DNA of 12,958 nt from positions 1 to 12,958 of the forward strand of contig JAXDLH010000359.1 of the NCBI GenBank assembly GCA_034666705.1, read 5' to 3'. Each line of letters begins with the position of its first letter. Position 1 is the stretch's first letter. Below the pieces are notes generated by a model, which saw only the letters and a program-made list of their open reading frames with translations, searched no databases and had not been told where the DNA came from. Both the position numbers and the translations under genes were made by a program. The stretch is from JAXDLH01 sp034666705 (lineage in GTDB: Bacteria > Chloroflexota > UBA6077 > SHYK01). Positions 7,199-12,958 of this stretch are shown here, in pieces.

Positions 7199-8694
7199 CG
7201 CTGCATCGGATGGGCAGAGCACGCATGCTCCCCGGCGGTCTGCGGGCAAAGCTCTTCCTGTCGTACGCAGGAATCATTGTCCTGTGCCTTGGCCTGGCGG
7301 GCTCCGCCTTTGTGTACCTGCTGCGTCCGTATCAAACGCGGCAAGAGCTCAACCGCCTTTCCGATCTCGTCGTGCCGCTGGGTTTCCAGGTACGCTTCAT
7401 GGAGGTGCAGGGCGCTGGCGCACCCGACATCACCACGTTCCTCGACGATCAGGCGCGCGCCCTGAACGTACGTATCCTCCTGGTGCGGCGCAACGACCAG
7501 AGCGTCGTACACGACACCGCCGGCACGCTCGAGAGCACGGTGCTTGCCTACAGTGGGCGGGACGCGCCGCCACGCGACGAGGTGGTCCAGGGCACGGTGG
7601 ACGTGCCGGACGAGGGGTCGTTCGTCATCGTCTCGTTCAGCGGGGTGCCCGGTCGGCCGCTGCTGCAGAACGCGCCGCAGCCTCGCCGAAGCGGCCCGGA
7701 AGTGCTCGGCCAGTACCAGGTGGCGCTCGCGGCGCCAAGCGGAACCGTGGCGTCCGCCTGGCTGCAGATTGCGCCACCGTTGCGAACCGCGGGGCTGATT
7801 GCCATTGTGGCGTCGTTCATCGCGGCGCTCTTCATCGCGCGCGGGATCCTGCGGCCGATCACGCAGGTCACGCGGGCCTCCGAAGCGATGGCTCGCGGTG
7901 ACTACAACCAGCAGATCGAGGTGCGCGGCGGCGACGAGATCGCGCAGCTCGCCTCGAGCTTCAACGTGATGGCCGAGCAGGTGGCGCGGTCGAACCGCAC
8001 GCTGCGGGACTTCCTGGCTGACGTGTCCCACGAGCTGCGGACGCCGCTGACGACGATTGAAGGGTTCGCCGAGGCGATTCTCGATGGGACCGCGCATGAC
8101 GACGCGCAGATCCGCGAGTCGGCGCGCATCATCAGCGAGGATGCGCACCGCATGCACCGCATGGTCGAGGACCTGCTCTACCTCTCAAAGGTGGAGTCTG
8201 GCCAGCTCAGTATGGACGTCGAGACGGTCGACTTGCTGGAGACCGTCGACCGCTCGGCACGGCGGGCGAAGGCGCTGGACGATGGCCAACGCGTGGAGGT
8301 TCACCCCAGCGAGCGCCCGCTGATGGTACGCGCCGACGCGCGCCGCATCGAGCAAGTCCTTGACAATCTGCTGGTCAACGCGCTGCAGCATACGCCCGAA
8401 GCCGGCGCGATCACCATCGGCGCGACGGCAACGGATGGTGAGGCGCGGGTGCGCGTGCACAATACCGGGTCGTATATCAGCCCGGAGGAGCGTGAGTCGA
8501 TTTTTCAGCGATTTTACCGCGGGAGCAACGACGGCAAGGGCGCCGGTCTGGGGCTGGCAATTGCCTCCGAGATTGCGCGGGCGCATGGGGGCGAGATCAT
8601 GGTGGACAGCTCGCCAGGGGACGGGACGGCATTCACGCTGGTCCTGCCGTTGAGCAGCAGCGGCCAGCGGGTCAACGCCGGTGCGGCGGCCTGA
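7195..8694 (+). CDS. Membrane sensor histidine kinase, HAMP-HisKA-HATPase
   Basis: This is the cognate kinase of the preceding response regulator. Numbered from the TTG at 7195 there are two membrane helices, about 20-43 and 199-216, enclosing an extracytoplasmic sensor region of about 155 residues that I do not recognise. Next come a HAMP linker (about 217-268), a HisKA helix pair with His279 in the H-box DVSHELRTPLT, and an ATPase domain with N-box Asn391 and Asn395. Its G1 box reads VHNTGSYI rather than DxGxG, and its G2 glycines lie in GKGAGLGLAIA. The start is uncertain. TTG at 7195 overlaps the regulator stop by four bases; ATG at 7210 or 7225 are also possible, and none has a strong Shine-Dalgarno. 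The signal sensed is unknown; envelope state or an exported substrate would fit the neighbourhood. Confidence 0.94.
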   Translation: MTLHRMGRARMLPGGLRAKLFLSYAGIIVLCLGLAGSAFVYLLRPYQTRQELNRLSDLVVPLGFQVRFMEVQGAGAPDITTFLDDQARALNVRILLVRRNDQSVVHDTAGTLESTVLAYSGRDAPPRDEVVQGTVDVPDEGSFVIVSFSGVPGRPLLQNAPQPRRSGPEVLGQYQVALAAPSGTVASAWLQIAPPLRTAGLIAIVASFIAALFIARGILRPITQVTRASEAMARGDYNQQIEVRGGDEIAQLASSFNVMAEQVARSNRTLRDFLADVSHELRTPLTTIEGFAEAILDGTAHDDAQIRESARIISEDAHRMHRMVEDLLYLSKVESGQLSMDVETVDLLETVDRSARRAKALDDGQRVEVHPSERPLMVRADARRIEQVLDNLLVNALQHTPEAGAITIGATATDGEARVRVHNTGSYISPEERESIFQRFYRGSNDGKGAGLGLAIASEIARAHGGEIMVDSSPGDGTAFTLVLPLSSSGQRVNAGAAA

Positions 8695-8733
8695 CGTGGG
8701 CCTTGCACTCGGCAGGTGTGTTGCGCGGATTGC

Positions 8734-8748
8734 GACGTTTTTCACGTC
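8734..8748. promoter_or_regulatory. Short inverted repeat upstream of the peptidase promoter
   Basis: GACGT (8734-8738) faces ACGTC (8744-8748) across a T-rich five-base centre, 40 bases after the kinase stop and about 20 bases before the -35. It is too weak and lacks the T-tract of a terminator, so an operator role is only a possibility. Confidence 0.2.
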
Positions 8749-8767
8749 TGATTGTGACGGCGGCCGC

Positions 8768-8798
8768 TTGACACGCCCCGCGAGGGATCACGTATCCT
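8768..8798 (+). promoter_or_regulatory. Candidate sigma-70-type promoter of the C39-like peptidase gene
   Basis: A perfect TTGACA at 8768-8773 is followed after 19 bases by TATCCT (8793-8798). The spacer is longer than the preferred 17. A start around 8805 would leave a leader of about 40 bases before the ATG at 8845. The promoter implies the peptidase can be transcribed apart from the kinase operon. Confidence 0.5.
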
Positions 8799-8844
8799 GC
8801 TAATCCTATCTTGCGGGTTGCTCCCTCAGCTGGCATCTCGGCGA

Positions 8845-10302
8845 ATGACGTGGTTTGCCCAATCGCTCCGTCATCTCCTGCGCTCACCGGCCTTGCCGCT
8901 CGTCGTGGTCGCATTGCTGTGGTCAATCCCCACTGCGGCGCTGGCGGCGAGCGTCGTTAACGAGGCTCCGCCGCCGCTGGTGACGGTGACCCCCACGCCC
9001 CGCACTGCGGGGCCGCCCCCAGCGACGGCGACGCCGCGGCCACGCGCCACGGCGACACTGGACCCGGCGGTCGAGCCGACGGAAACGCCGACCCGCTTGC
9101 CGACCAGGACGTTTGCACCGACCGAGACGGTACCGGTGCCAACCGCGACGGCAACGTCGACCCCCATACCCACGGCGACGAGCGAGGCGACGGCGACGGT
9201 GCCACCGACGCCAACTGTCACGCCGACCCTGGCCACCCAAGCAGGACTTCAGGGTGGCCCCTCGGCGGCGATCACGACGCCGACGGGGAGCCCATCGCCG
9301 ACGCCGAGTGCGACGCGCGTGCCGCCACCCCCGATTCGCTACGCTGGAGTGCCGTCGACCTCGAAGGATGCAGGCTGGCTAAGCGCGACGCAGTTATGGC
9401 TCGGCATCCCCCACCGCAGCCAGTTCGACGGCACCACGTACGCGCAGACGAACTGCGGGCCAACATCGCTCGGCATGGTACTGAACGCGTTCGGCCTGGC
9501 GGGGTATCCCTCGGATGCGCTGCGCGGCGAAGTGAACCGCATTATGGGGAACGACGACCCGAACGAAGGGACGTCGCTGCCGGCGTTGGCGGTGGTGGCG
9601 AGGCGGGCAGGGCTCTACCCGGTCGATCTCTACAGCAAGGACAATATCTACCGGCGATGGACGATCGACGACGTGCGCGCGCACTTGAAGGCGGGGCAGC
9701 CAATCATCACGCTGGTGCGCTACGGGGACTTGCCCGGCAATGGCTGGTACGCTGGCGACACGAACCACTACATCGTGCTGGCGGGAGTGGCGGGCGACAA
9801 CATCATCTACAACGACGCGGCCTACCCACCGGGGACCGGGCGTGCGCTCGTGATGTCACCCGACGTGTTGCAGCGGGCCTGGAACCAGAGCGTGATCCCC
9901 GGCCATGCGTTAGCCTTCGCGCTCAATCCCGGAGGGGATGGGCTGCTCAACCTGCCGCCGCAGACCGCAGTGGACGAGGAGGAAGGCGACTTGGTCGACC
10001 TCGACTCACCCGACGTCGACGCGGCCGACCTGAGCGAGGCGGACGATAGTCTGAGTTTGCTGGACGTCGCCTCAGCGGTCGCATTCACGCGTGAGCTCCC
10101 GGGAAGTGAGGTCTTGGCAGTGCTGGCCATTCCCACGCCGACTGCCACGAGTGTGCCGCAAGGCGCTACGCTGGTCGCCAGCGTCGTTGCGACCCGGACG
10201 GAGCCGCACTGGACCGTGTACCTGGTCACGATGCTCTCGCCCCTCGCCGTGTGGACCGGCAGTGCGCTCGCCTATCGCCGGCGGCATGCCGCGGGCGACT
10301 GA
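8845..10302 (+). CDS. Exported C39-like cysteine peptidase with Pro/Thr-rich linker and C-terminal membrane anchor
   Basis: This is a surface protein with a papain-like peptidase domain of the C39_2 type. The start at 8845 gives 485 residues and a good signal peptide (RHLLRSPALPLVVVALLW, cleavage near residue 34, ALA/AS). A TTG at 8818 would put nine residues ahead of it without a ribosome site. Residues about 41-170 are a TPT/ATP-rich extended linker like those of many Chloroflexota surface proteins. The catalytic domain spans about 180-360: an upstream Gln in YAQTNCGPTS, nucleophile Cys204, His308 in DTNHYIVL and Asp324 in YNDAAYPPG. An acidic stretch (DEEEGDLVDLDSPDVD) and a second short TPTATS linker lead to a final hydrophobic helix with a YRRRH stop-transfer tail. 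The domain should therefore face outward on a stalk. The substrate is unknown. Classical C39 domains cut double-glycine leaders but are fused to ABC transporters; this one is free-standing, so I do not assign that role. Confidence 0.88.
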   Translation: MTWFAQSLRHLLRSPALPLVVVALLWSIPTAALAASVVNEAPPPLVTVTPTPRTAGPPPATATPRPRATATLDPAVEPTETPTRLPTRTFAPTETVPVPTATATSTPIPTATSEATATVPPTPTVTPTLATQAGLQGGPSAAITTPTGSPSPTPSATRVPPPPIRYAGVPSTSKDAGWLSATQLWLGIPHRSQFDGTTYAQTNCGPTSLGMVLNAFGLAGYPSDALRGEVNRIMGNDDPNEGTSLPALAVVARRAGLYPVDLYSKDNIYRRWTIDDVRAHLKAGQPIITLVRYGDLPGNGWYAGDTNHYIVLAGVAGDNIIYNDAAYPPGTGRALVMSPDVLQRAWNQSVIPGHALAFALNPGGDGLLNLPPQTAVDEEEGDLVDLDSPDVDAADLSEADDSLSLLDVASAVAFTRELPGSEVLAVLAIPTPTATSVPQGATLVASVVATRTEPHWTVYLVTMLSPLAVWTGSALAYRRRHAAGD

Positions 10303-10308
10303 GCTGCC

Positions 10309-10365
10309 AGCTTAACAATCTTCTTACGATTCTCTCACCGGCTGCGGACACCCTGTGTCTAGAAT
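10309..10365 (+). promoter_or_regulatory. Candidate activator-dependent promoter of the htrA-like gene
   Basis: AGCTTAACAATC (10309-10320) and TTCTTACGATTC (10321-10332) form an imperfect direct repeat. They are followed after 27 bases by TAGAAT (10360-10365), a five-of-six match to the -10 consensus. The expected -35 position (10337-10342, ACCGGC) has no match. The repeat would sit at about -61 to -40, a usual place for an OmpR-class activator. The element resembles the one before the exporter operon. Confidence 0.45.
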
Positions 10366-10371
10366 TGGTAG

Positions 10372-10510
10372 CGGATGCACTGGCGGCCATGCCTGGCCCA
10401 TACTCTGCTTGCGGACTCTCGAAATTTCGGCAGGCTCAGAATCGGGACGTGTCGCGTCTCGGCTGTCAGCGAGGCGGGGTGTCCGACGCATTCAGCGGGA
10501 GGATCCGGCC
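10372..10510 (+). other. Long untranslated leader of the htrA-like gene
   Basis: If transcription starts near 10372, the leader is about 140 bases. It can form a small hairpin, GGCCA (10385-10389) with TGGCC (10394-10398), and holds the perfect palindrome CGAAATTTCG at 10420-10429. It ends in GGGAGGA (10497-10503), seven bases before the ATG. I recognise no riboswitch or thermometer. The frame is open through it, but the resulting peptide is not signal-like. Confidence 0.35.
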
Positions 10511-11746
10511 ATGCGGCCCGTGATTCGGTCCAACGCGGCAGTGGTTCTCGCTGCCCTCCTCGGTATCAGTCTCCTGACGGGGTGCGGTCGGCTTGACGTC
10601 GGCGCACTCGGCCAGTCCAGTACGCCAGATCCCACCGTGGTAGCCTCAGGCACGCAGCAGCCGGGGAGGAATGCCCCGACCGTCGCTCCCCCCATCGCCA
10701 CGAGTGCGCCCCCACCCGCATCCGTGACCGGAAGCTCGGCGCTCGCGGCCGTCGGCGATAACGACGCCGTGGTGCGCGTGTACGAGCAAGTCAGCCCGAC
10801 CGTCGTCAACATCACTTTCAGCGCACGGGTGCGCAACAGCTTCGGGCAACAGGGCGACCAGCAGGGGAGCGGCTCCGGTTTCATCATTGACAAGGAAGGC
10901 CATGTGGTGACGAACGACCACGTGGTCGGCAACGCGACGCGGCTCGACGTGACGCTGGCGGATGGTACGAGCTACATCGGCGACGTAGTTGCCGAGGACC
11001 CGGGCTCAGATCTGGCGGTCGTGCACATTCAGGCGCCTAGCGAGAAGCTTGCGCAGCTTGCCGTGGCCTCGATTGGCGACTCGACGTCGTTGAAGGTTGG
11101 CCAGGTCGTGGTGGCGATCGGTAATCCATTTGGCCTGGAGCGCTCGGCATCGTTCGGCATCGTGAGCTCGCTCGGGCGCGTGCGGCCGGGCCAGCAACAG
11201 CATCTGATCAGCAACATGATCCAGACCGACGCGGCGATCAACCCGGGGAACTCGGGGGGGCCACTGCTGAACCTGCAGGGTCAGGTGATCGGGATCAACG
11301 AGCAGATCGAGGCGCCGACCCAGGGGAACGTCGGAGTCGGCTTTGCGATCCCTTCGAACACGCTCTCGCGGTACCTCCCGCAGTTGCTGGCTGGCAAGCA
11401 ACCACCGCACGCCTATGTGGGGATCTCGGGTACGGCGCTCACGCCGACGGTCGCGGAGCAGATCCGGGCGCCGGTGCAGCAAGGGGTAATGCTGGCGACG
11501 GTCGTGCCGAACGGGCCGGCGGGGCGCGCAGGGCTCCATGGTGCAGCACGCAACGATCCGGCGACGGCCGACCTCATCACACAACTCGATGGCAGAGTCG
11601 TGCGCAGCGTCGAGGACCTCGCGTCATACATCGATACCAAAGAACCCAATGACCGCGTGCAGGTGACGTACGTGCGGAGCGGCCAGACGCAGACGACTGA
11701 TATGACGCTCGGCACGTGGGAGCCAGGCAACACGCAGGCGCGGTGA
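10511..11746 (+). CDS. htrA: HtrA/DegP-family serine protease, predicted lipoprotein with one PDZ domain
   Basis: This is an extracytoplasmic quality-control protease of the S1C family. The start at 10511 (411 aa) is set by GGGAGGA seven bases upstream and by the signal peptide that follows directly. An earlier in-frame ATG would bury that signal behind 52 residues. The signal ends in a lipobox LLTGC with Cys25, so the mature protein should be lipid-anchored, followed by a Pro/Thr/Ser-rich linker to about residue 85. The trypsin-like domain has the full triad: His137 in VTNDHVV, Asp167 in PGSDLAVV and Ser248 in NPGNSGGPLL. A single PDZ domain runs from about 295 to 400 (AYVGISGTAL to DLASYIDTKEPNDRVQVTY). 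Such proteases are often targets of envelope-stress two-component systems (CpxR-degP, CssR-htrA), which suits the neighbouring kinase-regulator pair. Confidence 0.95.
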   Translation: MRPVIRSNAAVVLAALLGISLLTGCGRLDVGALGQSSTPDPTVVASGTQQPGRNAPTVAPPIATSAPPPASVTGSSALAAVGDNDAVVRVYEQVSPTVVNITFSARVRNSFGQQGDQQGSGSGFIIDKEGHVVTNDHVVGNATRLDVTLADGTSYIGDVVAEDPGSDLAVVHIQAPSEKLAQLAVASIGDSTSLKVGQVVVAIGNPFGLERSASFGIVSSLGRVRPGQQQHLISNMIQTDAAINPGNSGGPLLNLQGQVIGINEQIEAPTQGNVGVGFAIPSNTLSRYLPQLLAGKQPPHAYVGISGTALTPTVAEQIRAPVQQGVMLATVVPNGPAGRAGLHGAARNDPATADLITQLDGRVVRSVEDLASYIDTKEPNDRVQVTYVRSGQTQTTDMTLGTWEPGNTQAR

Positions 11747-11909
11747 GAAGCGCCGGCGTATAGAGCTACGGTGGGCAACCTCGGGACCACCAAAGACACG
11801 ACTAAGGCAACAATGACGGGCCCGACCGGCCGGCGGGCTCGAATGCGGGGCGGAGCGAGTGGAAGGACAGACGATCCGCCCTGGAGCGGAACAAGGAGGG
11901 TAGACCCAG
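11747..11909 (+). other. Gap between htrA and the small exported-protein gene, with one GC-rich hairpin
   Basis: GCCCG (11820-11824) can pair with CGGGC (11834-11838) across nine bases, without a following T-run, so it is a doubtful terminator. AAGGAGGG at 11893-11900 is a strong ribosome site for the ATG at 11910. I see no convincing -35/-10 pair, so the downstream gene may be read through from htrA. Confidence 0.35.
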
Positions 11910-12608
11910 ATGCACAGGCTTAGAATCCCCAGATCGCTGCGATTCCTCGGTGTGAGTATCGTGCTGTTCGGGCTATTCGCGGCGGCGATTGGCATCGCAG
12001 GCGCGCAGAATGGCCCAGCGCCCGGGCAGCAACGAGGGCCGGGCGGGGGCGAGCGCGGGCAGTACAGGGACGATTTCGTCAATGCGCTCGCCACGAACCT
12101 CGGCTTGCCAGCGGACACGGTGCGCAATGCCCTGCAGCAGACACGGCAACAGCTGCAGCCAGAGCTCCAGCAACGGCGGCAGGACATGCGCGAGCACATG
12201 CAGCAGCGCTTCGGCAACCGCGGCCAGGATGGTCAGGGCAATCCGGGCGGCCAGGGTCGGCCGGGCTTCGGTCCACCGCAAGGTGGTCTGGCGGCGGGTG
12301 GACCCATGCTGCAGAACGTAGCGGACATTCTCCAGATGAGCGTGGACGATCTCCGTGCGCAGTTGCAACAGGGGAAAACCCTGGCGCAGATCGCGCAGGA
12401 GCACGGCGTCTCACCGGATAGCCTGGCCGACCAGCTCACGCAGCGCGCGGTGCAGGCGTTCCAGAATAACCAGCAGCAGCTGCACGACCGAATCCGCCAG
12501 TCGCTCGATCGGCAGCTCCCGACCCCAGGCAACCGGCCGGGGCCGCGTCAGCAATCGAACGCCGGCGCGACACAGCAGTCGAACACCGGCGCGACGCAGC
12601 AGTCGTAA
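11910..12608 (+). CDS. Exported Gln/Gly-rich protein with three copies of a short helical motif
   Basis: I do not recognise a named family. The 232-residue product has a clear signal peptide (basic start, hydrophobic residues 11-29, cleavage near AGA/QN at 32-33). Low-complexity Gly/Gln/Pro/Arg stretches at 35-52, 101-132 and 203-232 separate helical parts. An 18-residue motif occurs three times without gaps, at 60-77, 137-154 and 161-178; shared positions are an aliphatic-Ala start, a hydrophobic residue at position 7, Asp at 10, and Leu/Val-x3-Leu-x-Gln at the end. The GKTLAQIAQEHGVSPDSL stretch resembles segments seen in many exported Gram-positive proteins of unknown role. Residues 80-100 are a Gln/Arg helix that recalls Spy/CpxP chaperones in composition, but no LTxxQ motif is present. 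There are no cysteines. Its place after htrA suggests an envelope role (inference). Confidence 0.82.
   Translation: MHRLRIPRSLRFLGVSIVLFGLFAAAIGIAGAQNGPAPGQQRGPGGGERGQYRDDFVNALATNLGLPADTVRNALQQTRQQLQPELQQRRQDMREHMQQRFGNRGQDGQGNPGGQGRPGFGPPQGGLAAGGPMLQNVADILQMSVDDLRAQLQQGKTLAQIAQEHGVSPDSLADQLTQRAVQAFQNNQQQLHDRIRQSLDRQLPTPGNRPGPRQQSNAGATQQSNTGATQQS
12549..12605 (+). repeat. 24-bp tandem repeat encoding the protein's C-terminus
   Basis: There are two full 24-base units (12549-12572 and 12573-12596) and a partial third (12597-12605). They encode QQSN-A/T-GAT, QQSNTGAT and QQS and stop at the TAA. The units differ at a few third or first positions, so the copy number may vary between strains. Confidence 0.9.
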
Positions 12609-12640
12609 ACCGCGCGGTTCGCACGCCGCCCAGCCGTACC

Positions 12641-12678
12641 CAGGGGTAGGCCACGTTCGTGGCCTACCCCTGATTTGT
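12641..12678 (+). terminator. Rho-independent-type terminator after the exported-protein gene
   Basis: CAGGGGTAGGCCACG (12641-12655) is followed by TT and its exact reverse complement at 12658-12672. This gives a perfect stem of 13-15 bp with a CGTTCG-type loop, then ATTTGT, a short T-rich tail. It lies 32 bases after the stop codon. The weak U-tract leaves some doubt, but the stem is the strongest in the window. Confidence 0.85.
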
Positions 12679-12958
12679 ATGGCCAGTTCGATGCCGCGCC
12701 TCGTAGTCTCCTGCAAAAGGTGCGAAAAAGGCGTGACAAGCTCGGGCGCGCCCTGCTCCTCCTGGAGGTGATCGTGGAGAGAGCCGTGGGGCCCGGATAC
12801 CTAGCTGGAATGCCGGTCACGACAGGCTGGCGGTTGACCACTGGGAGAATCAGGTTAGTTGTTCCCGCTTGTGTTGGATCTCGGCTACCATGAAGCCCGC
12901 GCCGGGCTGCCTCGCCGAGCACTGTTATTCTTCAGGCTGGCCCCAGCTGCTCTGTTGG
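12673..12958. other. Terminal stretch without a supportable gene
   Basis: Together with the terminator this makes about 350 bases without a gene. An open frame of 72 codons starts at 12675, directly inside the terminator tail, without a ribosome site or recognisable protein. TTGACC at 12833-12838 is -35-like but has no good -10 at 17 bp. I find no tRNA cloverleaf or conserved RNA. The stretch probably holds upstream sequence of a gene beyond the window. Confidence 0.4.

Noticed and set aside
8818..8844. TTG start adding nine residues to the C39-like peptidase
   Set aside because: It has no ribosome site and would lie only about 13 bases after the predicted transcription start; the ATG at 8845 directly begins a normal signal peptide.
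10355..10510. Upstream in-frame extension of the HtrA protein by 52 residues
   Set aside because: The extension is not signal-like, overlaps the -10 candidate and would bury a good lipoprotein signal peptide; a strong ribosome site marks 10511.
8845..12608. Bacteriocin maturation locus suggested by a C39-like peptidase near an ABC exporter
   Set aside because: No double-glycine leader peptide or peptidase-fused ABC transporter is present; the peptidase is free-standing and of the broader C39_2 type.
12777..12890. Possible tRNA or structured RNA in the terminal stretch
   Set aside because: No T-loop consensus, acceptor pairing or anticodon arm could be assembled.
12675..12893. Open frame of 72 codons after the terminator
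   Set aside because: It starts in the terminator tail without a ribosome site, and the product has no recognisable feature.

Overview
The window is GC-rich throughout, with mostly short intergenic gaps. It looks like a piece of a Chloroflexota chromosome, perhaps a Thermomicrobia or Sphaerobacter relative. The clues are a secreted protein with a long Pro/Thr linker of the PTPTATP kind, a MacB/YknZ-type exporter split into separate ATPase and permease genes as in monoderm bacteria, and a lipoprotein HtrA. The phylum is an inference from style, not from a marker gene.

Layout. Bases 1-807 hold the C-terminal part of a 14-helix (DHA2-type) major facilitator drug exporter that begins outside the window. 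It converges on a VOC/glyoxalase-fold gene on the minus strand (856-1371), with a near-palindromic repeat between them. Divergent from the VOC gene, an apparent five-gene operon runs from 1516 to 8694: a giant membrane-fusion adaptor (937 aa), an ABC ATPase, a MacB/FtsX-type permease, an OmpR-class response regulator and a sensor histidine kinase. All are on the plus strand with junctions from a 4-base overlap to about 21 bases. Three separately spaced plus-strand genes for exported proteins follow: a membrane-anchored C39-like cysteine peptidase (8845-10302), an HtrA/DegP-like serine protease lipoprotein (10511-11746) and a small Gln/Gly-rich exported protein (11910-12608) closed by a near-perfect terminator hairpin (12641-12672). 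The last 286 bases hold no gene I can support.

How it may work together (inference). The adaptor, ATPase and permease form one tripartite-style exporter. The co-transcribed two-component system probably senses an envelope signal and controls it. The promoter regions of the exporter operon and of htrA share a similar AT-rich repeated element, in both cases 27 bases upstream of a -10-like hexamer and without a recognisable -35. That is what a common activator, such as the response regulator encoded here, would leave. With the two exported proteases and the Gln-rich exported protein, the locus reads as an envelope-stress and export module.

The most unusual object is the adaptor. Its coiled-coil region is about 575 residues long and made of 18 helix-plus-turn repeats in two arms of nine, split by a Ser/Thr/Gly-rich loop with two cysteines. 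Repeat lengths are mirror-symmetric: four short and five long, then five long and four short. This suggests a giant antiparallel hairpin that could span a thick cell wall.
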